The notes below the pieces were generated by a model that had not been told where the DNA came from, made no database searches, and saw nothing but the letters and a program-made list of their open reading frames with translations. Of a stretch of 13,715 nt of DNA, positions 1 through 6,768 are shown one piece after another. How positions within the stretch are numbered: position 1 is the first letter of the stretch; each line of letters opens with the position of its first letter. A program made the position numbers and the translations under genes. This DNA comes from an uncultured Succinatimonas sp. GTDB taxonomy: Bacteria > Pseudomonadota > Gammaproteobacteria > Enterobacterales > Succinivibrionaceae. The stretch is taken from positions 1 to 13,715 of the forward strand of contig CALBLB010000277.1 of NCBI GenBank assembly GCA_937896115.1, written 5' to 3'.

Positions 1-1
1 T

Positions 2-424
2 TCTGGAGAATCCGGCCGCGGCTTTGCCGTAGTAGCCGATGAAGTACGCGAACTGGCCAAACAGACGGCCGTACAGGCAGGGCAGGTCACGGCTACGGTA
101 GAAAGACTTATGAGCGCCGTGGACAATACCGTCAAAGTCATGGCTTTGTGCGAAGGAGAAATGAAAAATTCAGTAGATCAAAGTTCGCGAGCCAATTCAT
201 CTATAGAAGAGATCATGGGAACTTTTGCCACCATTTCAGATCTCAACGAACAAATTGCCAACTTCTGCAATACTCAGGCCGAACATACCAACGGCATACT
301 TCAGGCCGCATCCCAAATAAGCTCACTGACTGACTCTGGAAACAAAGGACTTGCCCGCATCAAAGAAGAACTGAGTTCGGTTTCAGCTCTTATAGAAACG
401 CAACTTGAGCTGTTGCACAGCTGA
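2..424 (+). CDS. Methyl-accepting chemotaxis protein, C-terminal signalling domain (5' end outside window)
   Basis: The open frame enters from the left edge (first full codon at base 2) and ends at TGA 422-424, followed directly by an in-frame TAA. The first residues, GESGRGFAVVADEVRELAKQ, are the near-invariant segment just after the hairpin tip of the cytoplasmic MCP signalling domain, which contacts CheA and CheW. About 120 helical heptad-like residues follow, the descending arm of the coiled-coil hairpin. The protein ends in LELLHS with no C-terminal NWETF-type pentapeptide, so CheR/CheB tethering of the E. coli Tar/Tsr kind is not expected. The ligand-binding part is not visible, so the sensed signal is unknown. 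The flagellin gene follows on the same strand 197 bases later. Confidence 0.93.
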   Translation, partial: SGESGRGFAVVADEVRELAKQTAVQAGQVTATVERLMSAVDNTVKVMALCEGEMKNSVDQSSRANSSIEEIMGTFATISDLNEQIANFCNTQAEHTNGILQAASQISSLTDSGNKGLARIKEELSSVSALIETQLELLHS

Positions 425-550
425 TAAGCTTCATTTGCGCATCATCAAAAAATTCTCCGTACCGTCTGCAATTTTCTTCATCATGCAACGGTATCTTTTT
501 TACCAATAACTTTGACAGTCCCGCTTTTGTCTTCATAAAAATAATTTTAA

Positions 551-567
551 TTGGCATGATTTTTTCA
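551..567 (+). promoter_or_regulatory. Sigma-54 (RpoN)-type promoter for flagellin
   Basis: TTGGCATGATTTTTTCA matches the RpoN consensus YTGGCACGNNNNTTGCW at 11 of 13 defined positions. The GG of the -24 element is at 553-554, and the -12 element is TC instead of GC at 565-566 with correct 10-base spacing. The predicted start is near 578, giving a leader of about 44 bases before the flagellin ATG. RpoN-driven flagellin is known in polar flagellates such as Vibrio (flaA). A sigma-70-like TTGACA (512-517) with CATAAA (534-539) lies just upstream and could be an alternative or second promoter. No good sigma-28 site was seen. Confidence 0.55.
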
Positions 568-580
568 TAACTTTCCGTAT

Positions 581-615
581 AAGGACGCCGCGGCAAAAAA
601 ATACCGCGACAGGAG
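581..615 (+). promoter_or_regulatory. Flagellin leader: GC hairpin flanked by two GGA motifs and the RBS
   Basis: CGCGG (589-593) pairs perfectly with CCGCG (604-608) around a 10-base A-rich loop. AAGGA lies just before the hairpin (581-585) and the Shine-Dalgarno AGGAG just after it (611-615), six bases before the ATG. The hairpin may stabilise the 5' end. The two GGA motifs are also the kind of sites bound by CsrA/RsmA, which represses flagellin (hag) translation in Bacillus. CsrA control here is inference only. Confidence 0.4.
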
Positions 616-621
616 AGTTAT

Positions 622-1569
622 ATGTCGCTTTTTCTGCATACCAATTTGTCAGCTTTGCAATCTCAGTATTCACTACAACGCAGTACTGCCAAGCTTGATA
701 CCAGCTATCAGCGCATTTCCACCGGCTTACGCATCAATACAGCCAAAGATGATCCTGCCGGCATGCAGACTTCGGATCGCTTCACCAGAGAGATCAATGC
801 TCTTGATGAAACCAATCGCATAGCACAAAACGGCATTTCCTATGCTCAAACTGCAGAAGGCGCCATCGACGAAATCTCAAACATGTTGCAGACCATTCGT
901 ACTTTGGCACTGCAATCTGCCAACGGTACCAATTCATCAGAAGATCGCAATTCACTGCAACAGGAAGTTGACGAACTCAACGAAGAAATTTGCCGTATTG
1001 CCAACCGTACTACTTTTGCAGGTGAGGAAATCTTAAGCGGAGCGGCTTCCGTAGCACGTTTTCAAATTTCCCCCGATCCCAACTCGGTTATAAAGATAGA
1101 TCTGCGCTGCGGCTTTCAGACAGGTGCTTTGGCAAAACTAGCCGGGGAATATGCAACAGGCGGCAGCGGCAGTACTGCTGAATTTACCGTAACCGATGAT
1201 GAAGGTGTAGATCACAGCTATAAATTCGTCGATATATTCTCATACGATCAAAACGGCAAAGGTATAGACATCAGCACCTATTCAGGAGCACAGGCGGTAT
1301 TGGGAGGAATCGATCAGGTTTTAAACGCCGTAGATTTCAAACGTGCAGAATTAGGTGCCGTGGAAAATCGTCTTGAATCCACCATCAGAAATCAACAAAA
1401 CATTTCCAGCAACGTAAGTGATGCCAGATCCCGCATTCGTGACACTGACTACGCCGAAGAAGTTACCGAGATGACTACCCAGCAGATCTTGCAACAAGGG
1501 GCAACCTCTATTCTTACTCAAGCCAACACACGTCCTGAAATAGCTTTGCAGATCCTCAATAACGGCTGA
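622..1569 (+). CDS. fliC: Flagellin
   Basis: This 315-residue protein is the flagellar filament subunit, exported through the flagellar type III apparatus. Residues 1-140 form the conserved D0/D1 half: TNLSALQSQ near the start, RISTGLRINTAKDDPAGM at 31-48, and LALQSANGTNS around 95-105. Residues about 230-315 form the C-terminal D1/D0 half, with DTDYAEEVTEMTTQQILQQ and then ATSILTQAN ahead of the terminus. The central region (about 145-225) is very short, so outer D2/D3 domains are minimal. The ATG has a good Shine-Dalgarno (AGGAG, six-base spacer). Oddities are two cysteines (C124, C163), uncommon in flagellins, and T91 where Salmonella FliC has TLR5-contacting R90 by my hand alignment. It is transcribed alone, with a terminator downstream. 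Confidence 0.97.
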   Translation: MSLFLHTNLSALQSQYSLQRSTAKLDTSYQRISTGLRINTAKDDPAGMQTSDRFTREINALDETNRIAQNGISYAQTAEGAIDEISNMLQTIRTLALQSANGTNSSEDRNSLQQEVDELNEEICRIANRTTFAGEEILSGAASVARFQISPDPNSVIKIDLRCGFQTGALAKLAGEYATGGSGSTAEFTVTDDEGVDHSYKFVDIFSYDQNGKGIDISTYSGAQAVLGGIDQVLNAVDFKRAELGAVENRLESTIRNQQNISSNVSDARSRIRDTDYAEEVTEMTTQQILQQGATSILTQANTRPEIALQILNNG

Positions 1570-1610
1570 CACTTTGTGTGACGTGCGCATTAGCTTTATT
1601 TTCATCCCGC

Positions 1611-1619
1611 TGATACAAT
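1611..1619 (+). promoter_or_regulatory. Possible extended -10 promoter for ettA
   Basis: TGATACAAT is an extended -10 element (TGN followed by TACAAT, 5 of 6 to consensus). No good -35 hexamer lies 17 bases upstream. Transcription would begin near 1626, inside the left arm of the flagellin terminator, so ettA transcripts would lack the complete hairpin and escape termination. Confidence 0.35.
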
Positions 1620-1620
1620 T

Positions 1621-1662
1621 CCCTCACTGATTAAACCAAAACAGCGAGGGATTACTTTTTTT
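1621..1662 (+). terminator. Intrinsic terminator of flagellin, abutting ettA
   Basis: CCCTC-A-CTG (1621-1629) pairs with CAG-C-GAGGG (1642-1650), eight base pairs with one A/C mismatch and a 12-base loop. ATTAC and a run of seven T (1656-1662) follow. The T-run ends five bases before the ettA ATG at 1668. Confidence 0.7.
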
Positions 1663-1667
1663 AAGAC

Positions 1668-3332
1668 ATGGCTCAGTTTATTTACACCATGAACAGGGTT
1701 GGAAAGATCGTTCCGCCCAAACGTCAAATCCTTAAGGATATCTCTCTGTCTTTCTTCCCCGGCGCCAAGATAGGTGTACTGGGATTGAACGGCGCAGGCA
1801 AATCCACCTTGATCAAGATCATGGCAGGTGTTGACAAGGATTATGAAGGCGAAGCAAGACCGCAACCTGGGATACGTATAGGTTATCTTCCGCAGGAGCC
1901 GGTATTGGATCCTGAAAAAACCGTACGTGAAACCGTCGAAGAAGCTTTTGACGACGTGATCAAAGCCTTGGCAAGACTTGATGAAGTTTACAACGAATAT
2001 GCCGACGAAAATGCCGATTTCGATGCACTGGCAAAAGAACAGGCCGTGCTCGAAGCTCTGATTCAGGCAAAAGACGGACATAATCTTGAACCTCAAATCG
2101 ATAAAGCAGCCGATGCTTTGCGTTTGCCGCCTTACGATCGCAAGATCAAAGTCCTGTCAGGCGGTGAAAGACGCCGAGTGGCTTTGTGCCGCCTGTTGCT
2201 TGAAAAGCCCGACATGTTGCTTTTAGACGAACCCACTAACCATCTTGACGCAGAATCCATCGATTGGCTCGAACAATTCTTACACCAGTATCCGGGTACT
2301 GTAGTTGCAGTTACTCACGATCGTTATTTCCTGGACAATGTGGCAGGCTGGATCCTGGAACTTGATCGCGGTGAAGGAATTCCTTGGCAGGGTAACTATT
2401 CAAGCTGGCTTGATCAAAAAGATCAACGTCTCAAGATTGAGGAAAGTACTGAATCTGCACGTCGCAAATCGATTGAACGCGAACTTGACTGGGTACGTCA
2501 GGGAGCCAAAGGACGTCAGGCCAAATCCAAAGCCCGTATGCAGCGCTTTGAAGAATTGTCTTCCGTGGATTACCAACGCCGTAACGAAACCAACGAACTC
2601 TATATTCCGCCCGGGCCGCGTTTGGGAGAGAAAGTCGTCGAAGTTAAAAATCTTTCCAAAGCTTATGACGGACAAGTGCTCATCGACGATCTTTCCTTTA
2701 GCGTACCTCAAGGTGCCATCGTCGGCATCATCGGTCCTAACGGAGCAGGAAAATCCACACTGTTTCGCATGATCACCGGCATGGAACAACCAGATTCAGG
2801 TTCGGTAACTCTGGGTGATACCGTAGTTACCGCCTATGTCGAACAGTTCCGTGACAAGATGAAGCCTGAGAATACCGTGTTCGATGAAATCTCCGAAGGT
2901 CGTGACATACTCAAGATCGGTAACTATGAGATCCCGGCACGCTCCTACATAGGACGCTTCAATTTCAAAGGATCTGATCAACAAAAGCGGGTCGGGGATC
3001 TCTCAGGAGGAGAACGCGGCCGTCTGCAATTGGCCAAGCTGTTGCAAGTCGGCGGAAACCTGTTGCTTCTGGACGAACCTACCAACGATTTGGATGTGGA
3101 AACCTTACGCGCTTTGGAAAACGCCTTGACCGAATTCCCAGGCAGCGCCATGGTGATCTCTCACGATCGCTGGTTCCTTGATCGCATTGCCACCCACATT
3201 CTTGACTACGGTGACGAAGGAAAAGTTACCTTCTTTGAAGGCAACTATACCGAATACGAAAAATGGAAACGTGAGAATTTAGGCGAAGAGGCCATGCCTC
3301 ACCGCTTAAAATTCAAAAAAGTTGCCAAGTAA
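1668..3332 (+). CDS. ettA: Energy-dependent translational throttle protein EttA (ABC-F ATPase)
   Basis: This 554-residue ABC-F protein compares with 555 in E. coli. EttA binds the ribosomal E site and gates entry into elongation according to the ADP/ATP ratio. Two ABC cassettes are visible. The first has Walker A GLNGAGKST at 39-47, signature LSGGERRR at 163-170 and Walker B ending LLLDEPTNHLD with catalytic E188. The second has GPNGAGKST at 356-364, LSGGERGR at 445-452 and LLLDEPTNDLD with catalytic E470. These glutamates have the same numbers as in E. coli EttA. The basic linker around 250-300 is the P-site tRNA interaction region. The N-terminus (MAQFIYTMNRVGK) aligns with the E. coli start, fixing ATG 1668 although the upstream TAAGAC is a poor Shine-Dalgarno. 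Confidence 0.97.
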   Translation: MAQFIYTMNRVGKIVPPKRQILKDISLSFFPGAKIGVLGLNGAGKSTLIKIMAGVDKDYEGEARPQPGIRIGYLPQEPVLDPEKTVRETVEEAFDDVIKALARLDEVYNEYADENADFDALAKEQAVLEALIQAKDGHNLEPQIDKAADALRLPPYDRKIKVLSGGERRRVALCRLLLEKPDMLLLDEPTNHLDAESIDWLEQFLHQYPGTVVAVTHDRYFLDNVAGWILELDRGEGIPWQGNYSSWLDQKDQRLKIEESTESARRKSIERELDWVRQGAKGRQAKSKARMQRFEELSSVDYQRRNETNELYIPPGPRLGEKVVEVKNLSKAYDGQVLIDDLSFSVPQGAIVGIIGPNGAGKSTLFRMITGMEQPDSGSVTLGDTVVTAYVEQFRDKMKPENTVFDEISEGRDILKIGNYEIPARSYIGRFNFKGSDQQKRVGDLSGGERGRLQLAKLLQVGGNLLLLDEPTNDLDVETLRALENALTEFPGSAMVISHDRWFLDRIATHILDYGDEGKVTFFEGNYTEYEKWKRENLGEEAMPHRLKFKKVAK

Positions 3333-3345
3333 CAACAGCGTTATG

Positions 3346-3376
3346 CAGGCCGTCAATGACGGCCTGTTTCACTTTT
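3346..3376 (+). terminator. Intrinsic terminator of ettA
   Basis: CAGGCCGTC (3346-3354) and GACGGCCTG (3358-3366) form a perfect nine-base-pair stem with an AAT loop, followed by TTTCACTTTTT. It overlaps the stop codon of the convergent GNAT gene (3369-3371). No T-run follows it on the minus strand, so it should act mainly on ettA transcripts. Confidence 0.88.
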
Positions 3377-3920
3377 TATAATTCAAATCCTTAAACAAAT
3401 AATAAGCAGGCGGTTTTGCCGAACTTTTGGTAATGGCAAAGCCGCAGTGTTGTGCACAGCGCAAAGCTTTTACATCACCAAAAGGAACCAAAGTAGACAC
3501 TCCGTGCAGTTTTCCCTGATCATAGCAATCAAGTGAAAAACGCCTGAGTGCACTGCCAAGTCCCCTGTCTCTGTATTCAGCCGCTACGGCCAAATAGATC
3601 CCGTGAATCAAATCTTCCTGTTGCTCGGACGGTTCAAACATATAAAAATCACAGGCTACTATCCGTCCTTTGGTATCCTTGGCCACGCTGCACAATTGAT
3701 TCATGCGTCTTTTAAAAACTTTTTGCAACCAGGGAACTGCATAAATTCCGCAATTTTGCAAAAGTTCCATGCAATGGGAAAAATCATCTTCATCGGCAGT
3801 CTGTAAAGTCAAATCTTCAAATTGAGCTTTAAGGGATAACCGCAGGTCTTTTGCCGACCTTAAATTAAAGCGCACCAATGATGCATCTCTTAAAAGATGA
3901 TAGAGAAAATGATGGATCAT
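3369..3920 (-). CDS. GNAT-family N-acetyltransferase, substrate unknown
   Basis: This 183-residue protein has a GNAT fold in its C-terminal part. Motif A is GIYLAVAAEYRDRGLGSALR (107-126), where R117-x-x-G120-x-G122 is the acetyl-CoA pyrophosphate-binding loop. Motif B follows as DVKALRCAQHCGF (149-161), a pattern usual in small-molecule or protein acetyltransferases. The first ~40 residues do not resemble the domain. The substrate cannot be told from the sequence or the neighbours. ATG 3920 is preceded by seven T and no Shine-Dalgarno; TTG or GTG at residues 15-16, behind AAGAGA, is an alternative start. It converges on ettA and diverges from the binding-protein gene. Confidence 0.85.
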   Translation of the reverse strand: MIHHFLYHLLRDASLVRFNLRSAKDLRLSLKAQFEDLTLQTADEDDFSHCMELLQNCGIYAVPWLQKVFKRRMNQLCSVAKDTKGRIVACDFYMFEPSEQQEDLIHGIYLAVAAEYRDRGLGSALRRFSLDCYDQGKLHGVSTLVPFGDVKALRCAQHCGFAITKSSAKPPAYYLFKDLNYKK

Positions 3921-3928
3921 AAAAAAAC

Positions 3929-3942
3929 TTAAGCAGGCTTAA
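3929..3942. repeat. Palindrome upstream of GNAT gene
   Basis: TTAAGC-AG-GCTTAA is a perfect inverted repeat with a two-base centre in the divergent spacer between the GNAT and binding-protein genes. Read on the minus strand it is followed by seven T and then the GNAT ATG. It could be an operator for a dimeric repressor or a weak hairpin. Confidence 0.35.
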
Positions 3943-4022
3943 CAGGATCATGCATTCTAAAGACAAATTATCTTGTATATTATCAGTTAGCAAAAAGATT
4001 TAAAAATTTAAACGGAATATTT

Positions 4023-4793
4023 ATGCATAATGCTTCTTTAAAAAAGACTATGCTGGCATCTGTGCTTACAGTACTGGCTTTTTCTTCAACTCAAAGTTTT
4101 GCCGGCGATCTTGTAGTGCGTGTCGGTACCGAACCTTCTTTCGCTCCTTTTGAATTCATGGATGAGAAAACCAAGACCCTTACCGGTTTTGACATCGATC
4201 TCATCAATGCCATAGCCGATGCCTCAGGATTTAAAACCGAAATCTCCACCATGCCTTTTGACGGACTGATCCCCGCCATTCTTACCGGCTCATTGGATGT
4301 AGGCATTTCTGCTTTTACCATCACTGACGAGCGCAGAAAACGCGTCGCCTTTTCCGCTCCTTACATAGATGCAGGTCTTGGTATAGTCATAAGAAGCGCA
4401 TTAAAGAATGAAATCAAAGGTGTAAACGATCTGCAGGGGCGCAAACTCTGCGGGCAGATCGGCACTTCAGGAGCCATGTATTCTGAAAAGATCAAAGACG
4501 CTCAGGTAACTCAGTTCAATTCAGCTTCCGAAACTTATCTGGAACTGCGCAAAGGCGGGTGTGATGCCATCATCAATGATCGTCCCGTACATGCCTACTA
4601 TATGGCTACGGCAAAACCTGATGACGTGATCCTGCTTGACGGCTACATCAGTGCAGAGTCCTACGGTATTGTAATGAACAAAAACAACACCGAACTGCAA
4701 GAGTTGGTAAATCGCGGTTTTGACAAGATCAAAGAAGACGGAACCTACCAACAGATCTACGACAAATGGTTCAAAAACAACGATGAAAAGTAA
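4023..4793 (+). CDS. Periplasmic amino-acid-binding protein of an ABC transporter (SBP_bac_3, GlnH-like)
   Basis: This is a 256-residue polar amino acid binding protein (E. coli GlnH is 248). A Sec signal peptide occupies about residues 1-27 (basic KK at 7-8, hydrophobic core, cleavage likely after SFA). The mature part follows the family: VGTEPSFAPFEF, then GFDIDLINAIA (55-65), then ITDERRKRVAFS (100-111), whose R104 should bind the ligand carboxylate. NDRP has D186 positioned for the alpha-amino group, and YQQIYDKWF closes the fold. C143 and C180 could form a disulfide. The ligand within the Gln/Glu/Arg/His/Cys-type range is not determinable. No permease or ATPase gene is adjacent, so it is an orphan subunit within the window. 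The RBS is CGGAA. Confidence 0.92.
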   Translation: MHNASLKKTMLASVLTVLAFSSTQSFAGDLVVRVGTEPSFAPFEFMDEKTKTLTGFDIDLINAIADASGFKTEISTMPFDGLIPAILTGSLDVGISAFTITDERRKRVAFSAPYIDAGLGIVIRSALKNEIKGVNDLQGRKLCGQIGTSGAMYSEKIKDAQVTQFNSASETYLELRKGGCDAIINDRPVHAYYMATAKPDDVILLDGYISAESYGIVMNKNNTELQELVNRGFDKIKEDGTYQQIYDKWFKNNDEK

Positions 4794-4818
4794 AAACTCT
4801 CGTTTTAAATAAAAATCA

Positions 4819-4848
4819 GGCCGGACTTTTGAGTACGGCCGTTTTTTT
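4819..4848 (+). terminator. Intrinsic terminator between binding protein and oxidoreductase
   Basis: GGCCG (4819-4823) pairs with CGGCC (4836-4840). AC/GT inside the stem extends it beyond a G/A mismatch. A G and seven T follow (4842-4848). The T-run continues straight into the Shine-Dalgarno AAGGA of the next gene, so read-through expression of that gene would be set by this element. Confidence 0.8.
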
Positions 4849-4860
4849 AAGGATCAGATC

Positions 4861-5952
4861 ATGACAGAACTTAAAGTTGGGATCATAGGTTGCGGGAAAA
4901 TAGCCTATTTTCATGCCAAGGCCCTTTTAAAAATTCCCGGATGCCGTTTGGTATCTGCCTGCAATCGTAGCGAGGAAAAGCTCCGAAGTTTTACTAAACG
5001 CTACGGGATCTCAGGTTACCTGTCTGCAACGGAAATGGTACGCACGGAACATCTTGATGCCGTCACCATTTGCACTCCCCACCCTACTCACGCAAAACTG
5101 GCCATAGCCTGTCTTAACGAGCATTGTCACGTTTTGGTAGAAAAACCTCTGGCAGTCTCCGTAGCCGAGTGCGATGAAATGATCAAGGCTGCCGAACGAA
5201 ACAGGGTATTGCTCGGAACCTTGGTACAACGCAGATTCTACCAACCCTGCATGCGCATACGAAAAGCCATCGATTCAGGAAAGCTGGGACATCCCATCTT
5301 GGGAGAAGCGGTAATGCTAGGATACAGATCAAAAGAGTATTACCTCTCTGATCCGTGGCGGGGAAGCTGGAAAGGCGAAGGCGGCGGAGTATTGGTTTCA
5401 CAGGCCTCACATCAGATAGATCTGCTTAACTGGTATATGGGGAAAATAGAAAGCATTCAGGGACATTTTGAAAATTACACTCATCCTTTCATCGAAGTTG
5501 AAGACAGCGCCTGTGCGGTGATCCGTTACCAAGGAGGCGGCATGGCCACGCTTTTGGCCAGCAACAGCCAAAATCCCGCGCTCTACGGACGCGTCCATAT
5601 TTTCGGATCAAACGGGAAAAGTGCCGGAGTAAAAACCGACGGAGGTTCCATGTTCATAGCAGGTGTTTCCGAAATTGAAGAGCCTCCGCTTTGCGATCTG
5701 TGGACTGTCGACACCACTGCGCTTGAAAGATTGCAAGAGCAGGACGCAACTTTTTTCACCTTGCTTGATGACAAAATGATCTTTTTTCATCAGCAAAGCA
5801 TTGCCAATTTTCTTGCCGCAGTGGCAGGACGCGAAACGCTGTGCGCCGACGGCTTTGCAGGAAGAGCTACCGTCGAAGTGTGCGAAGCCGTGTACACCAT
5901 GACAAAAACAGGTGACAATATTTGGTATAGCAAGGATCATTTAAAGGATTGA
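4861..5952 (+). CDS. Gfo/Idh/MocA-family NAD(P)-dependent oxidoreductase
   Basis: This 363-residue cytosolic sugar or polyol dehydrogenase has the normal family length. The N-terminal Rossmann fold carries GIIGCGKIA at 8-15. The family EKP motif is E94-K95-P96 (VEKPLA), with K95 the expected catalytic lysine. The C-terminal alpha/beta domain holds GGGVLVSQASHQIDLLNW (174-191), with H184 and D187 in the usual catalytic positions. The substrate (inositol, hexose, amino sugar or other) cannot be assigned. The ATG follows AAGGA with a seven-base spacer. It lies 67 bases after the binding-protein gene, separated by a terminator, so partial co-transcription is possible. Confidence 0.9.
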   Translation: MTELKVGIIGCGKIAYFHAKALLKIPGCRLVSACNRSEEKLRSFTKRYGISGYLSATEMVRTEHLDAVTICTPHPTHAKLAIACLNEHCHVLVEKPLAVSVAECDEMIKAAERNRVLLGTLVQRRFYQPCMRIRKAIDSGKLGHPILGEAVMLGYRSKEYYLSDPWRGSWKGEGGGVLVSQASHQIDLLNWYMGKIESIQGHFENYTHPFIEVEDSACAVIRYQGGGMATLLASNSQNPALYGRVHIFGSNGKSAGVKTDGGSMFIAGVSEIEEPPLCDLWTVDTTALERLQEQDATFFTLLDDKMIFFHQQSIANFLAAVAGRETLCADGFAGRATVEVCEAVYTMTKTGDNIWYSKDHLKD

Positions 5953-5973
5953 ACTTGCTTAAATTTCACCTCC

Positions 5974-6007
5974 CAGAGTTTAGCGTTAAAGTCCTAGACT
6001 CTGTTTT
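5974..6007 (+). terminator. Probable terminator of the oxidoreductase gene
   Basis: CAGAGTTTAG (5974-5983) pairs with CTAGACTCTG (5994-6003), ten base pairs including one G/T wobble, with a ten-base loop. Only TTTT follows. The right arm is the last codons and stop of the convergent PHP phosphatase gene. The weak T-run keeps confidence moderate. Confidence 0.5.
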
Positions 6008-6755
6008 CAAAGAAATCCCGTATCGATTCAATGCGAGGATGACCGCGGCTTTCTAAGAAATCGAGAACCTTAAGCGGACTTTGATTGATAACTTGTGAAA
6101 AATCCAATTCAGCCTCACGCATCACCTTAAACGCTTCTTCAAAATTACCCATGTAATACACTATATGAGCGTCGGTTCCGAGTGAAACTTTATTACCTAT
6201 CTTTTTGATAAGTTTGGCAATTTTTACACAATTATCAAAACTTCCGTAACGAGTGTTGATTGAAGACGAAGAATTTATCTCAACTGCCACGTTATATGCT
6301 TTGGCGCATTCAAGTACCGCTTCATAATCTACAGGATACTTAGGATTGCCTGGATGAGTGATCACGTCGACTAAACCTGACTTTATGGCCTGCATGACTA
6401 TGCCGGTGTGCTCATCGGCATTTGAGGGCTCAAGATTAGGATGAAAACCTGCCAGTACTATATCAAGCTTTTTTAAATAGCGAGACTCTATTCCCAAAGA
6501 ACCGTCTTTAAAAAAATTGGCCTCAATTCCGCGTAATACGGCCACCCCTTCAGGAAGGCGCGGCACCACTTTAAGATTGCCAAAATGCTGAGGTAATACC
6601 TTGTCAAAAATCCCAGGACCGTGATCGGTTGTTGCAAACATTGCTATACCGTGAGTTTTAGCATAGGCAATATATTCACCAAGAGTGCTGTAGGCATGTT
6701 GAGTGACCAAAGTATGTGTATGCAAATCGACACAACAATTCCATGCTTCTTCCAT
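5994..6755 (-). CDS. ycdX: PHP-domain metal-dependent phosphatase, YcdX family
   Basis: This 253-residue protein matches E. coli YcdX (245 residues) along its length, including THPGNPKY, the ITDHGP-like TTDHGP and the terminal NFLESRG-like DFLESRG. All nine trinuclear metal ligands of YcdX appear conserved: H12 and H14 (DLHTHT), H20, H45, E78, H105, H134, D195 and H197. The family hydrolyses phosphoesters, and YcdX has been linked to swarming motility in E. coli; the physiological substrate is unsettled. It is last in a four-gene minus-strand run, 13 bases after the HAD-Nudix stop codon. The AGGA Shine-Dalgarno overlaps that TAG stop, with an 11-base spacer. Confidence 0.93.
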   Translation of the reverse strand: MEEAWNCCVDLHTHTLVTQHAYSTLGEYIAYAKTHGIAMFATTDHGPGIFDKVLPQHFGNLKVVPRLPEGVAVLRGIEANFFKDGSLGIESRYLKKLDIVLAGFHPNLEPSNADEHTGIVMQAIKSGLVDVITHPGNPKYPVDYEAVLECAKAYNVAVEINSSSSINTRYGSFDNCVKIAKLIKKIGNKVSLGTDAHIVYYMGNFEEAFKVMREAELDFSQVINQSPLKVLDFLESRGHPRIESIRDFFENRV

Positions 6756-6768
6756 AGATATTTTTTTC

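Noticed and set aside
490..504. GGTA-TCTTTTT-TACC as a terminator for the chemotaxis gene
   Set aside because: Only four base pairs with the T-run in the loop, not after the stem.
512..539. Sigma-70-like TTGACA and CATAAA before flagellin
   Set aside because: The -10 is weak and the sigma-54 match is better placed; noted as a possible second promoter but not listed separately.
390..596. Minus-strand frame of 68 codons in the MCP-flagellin gap
   Set aside because: It starts with TTG, has no convincing RBS, overlaps the MCP 3' end and covers the predicted flagellin promoter. Its translation resembles no family I know.
1602..2096. Minus-strand 164-codon frame opposite ettA
   Set aside because: It lies antisense to a certain conserved gene in a register that avoids stops because of codon bias. 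No domain or RBS was seen.
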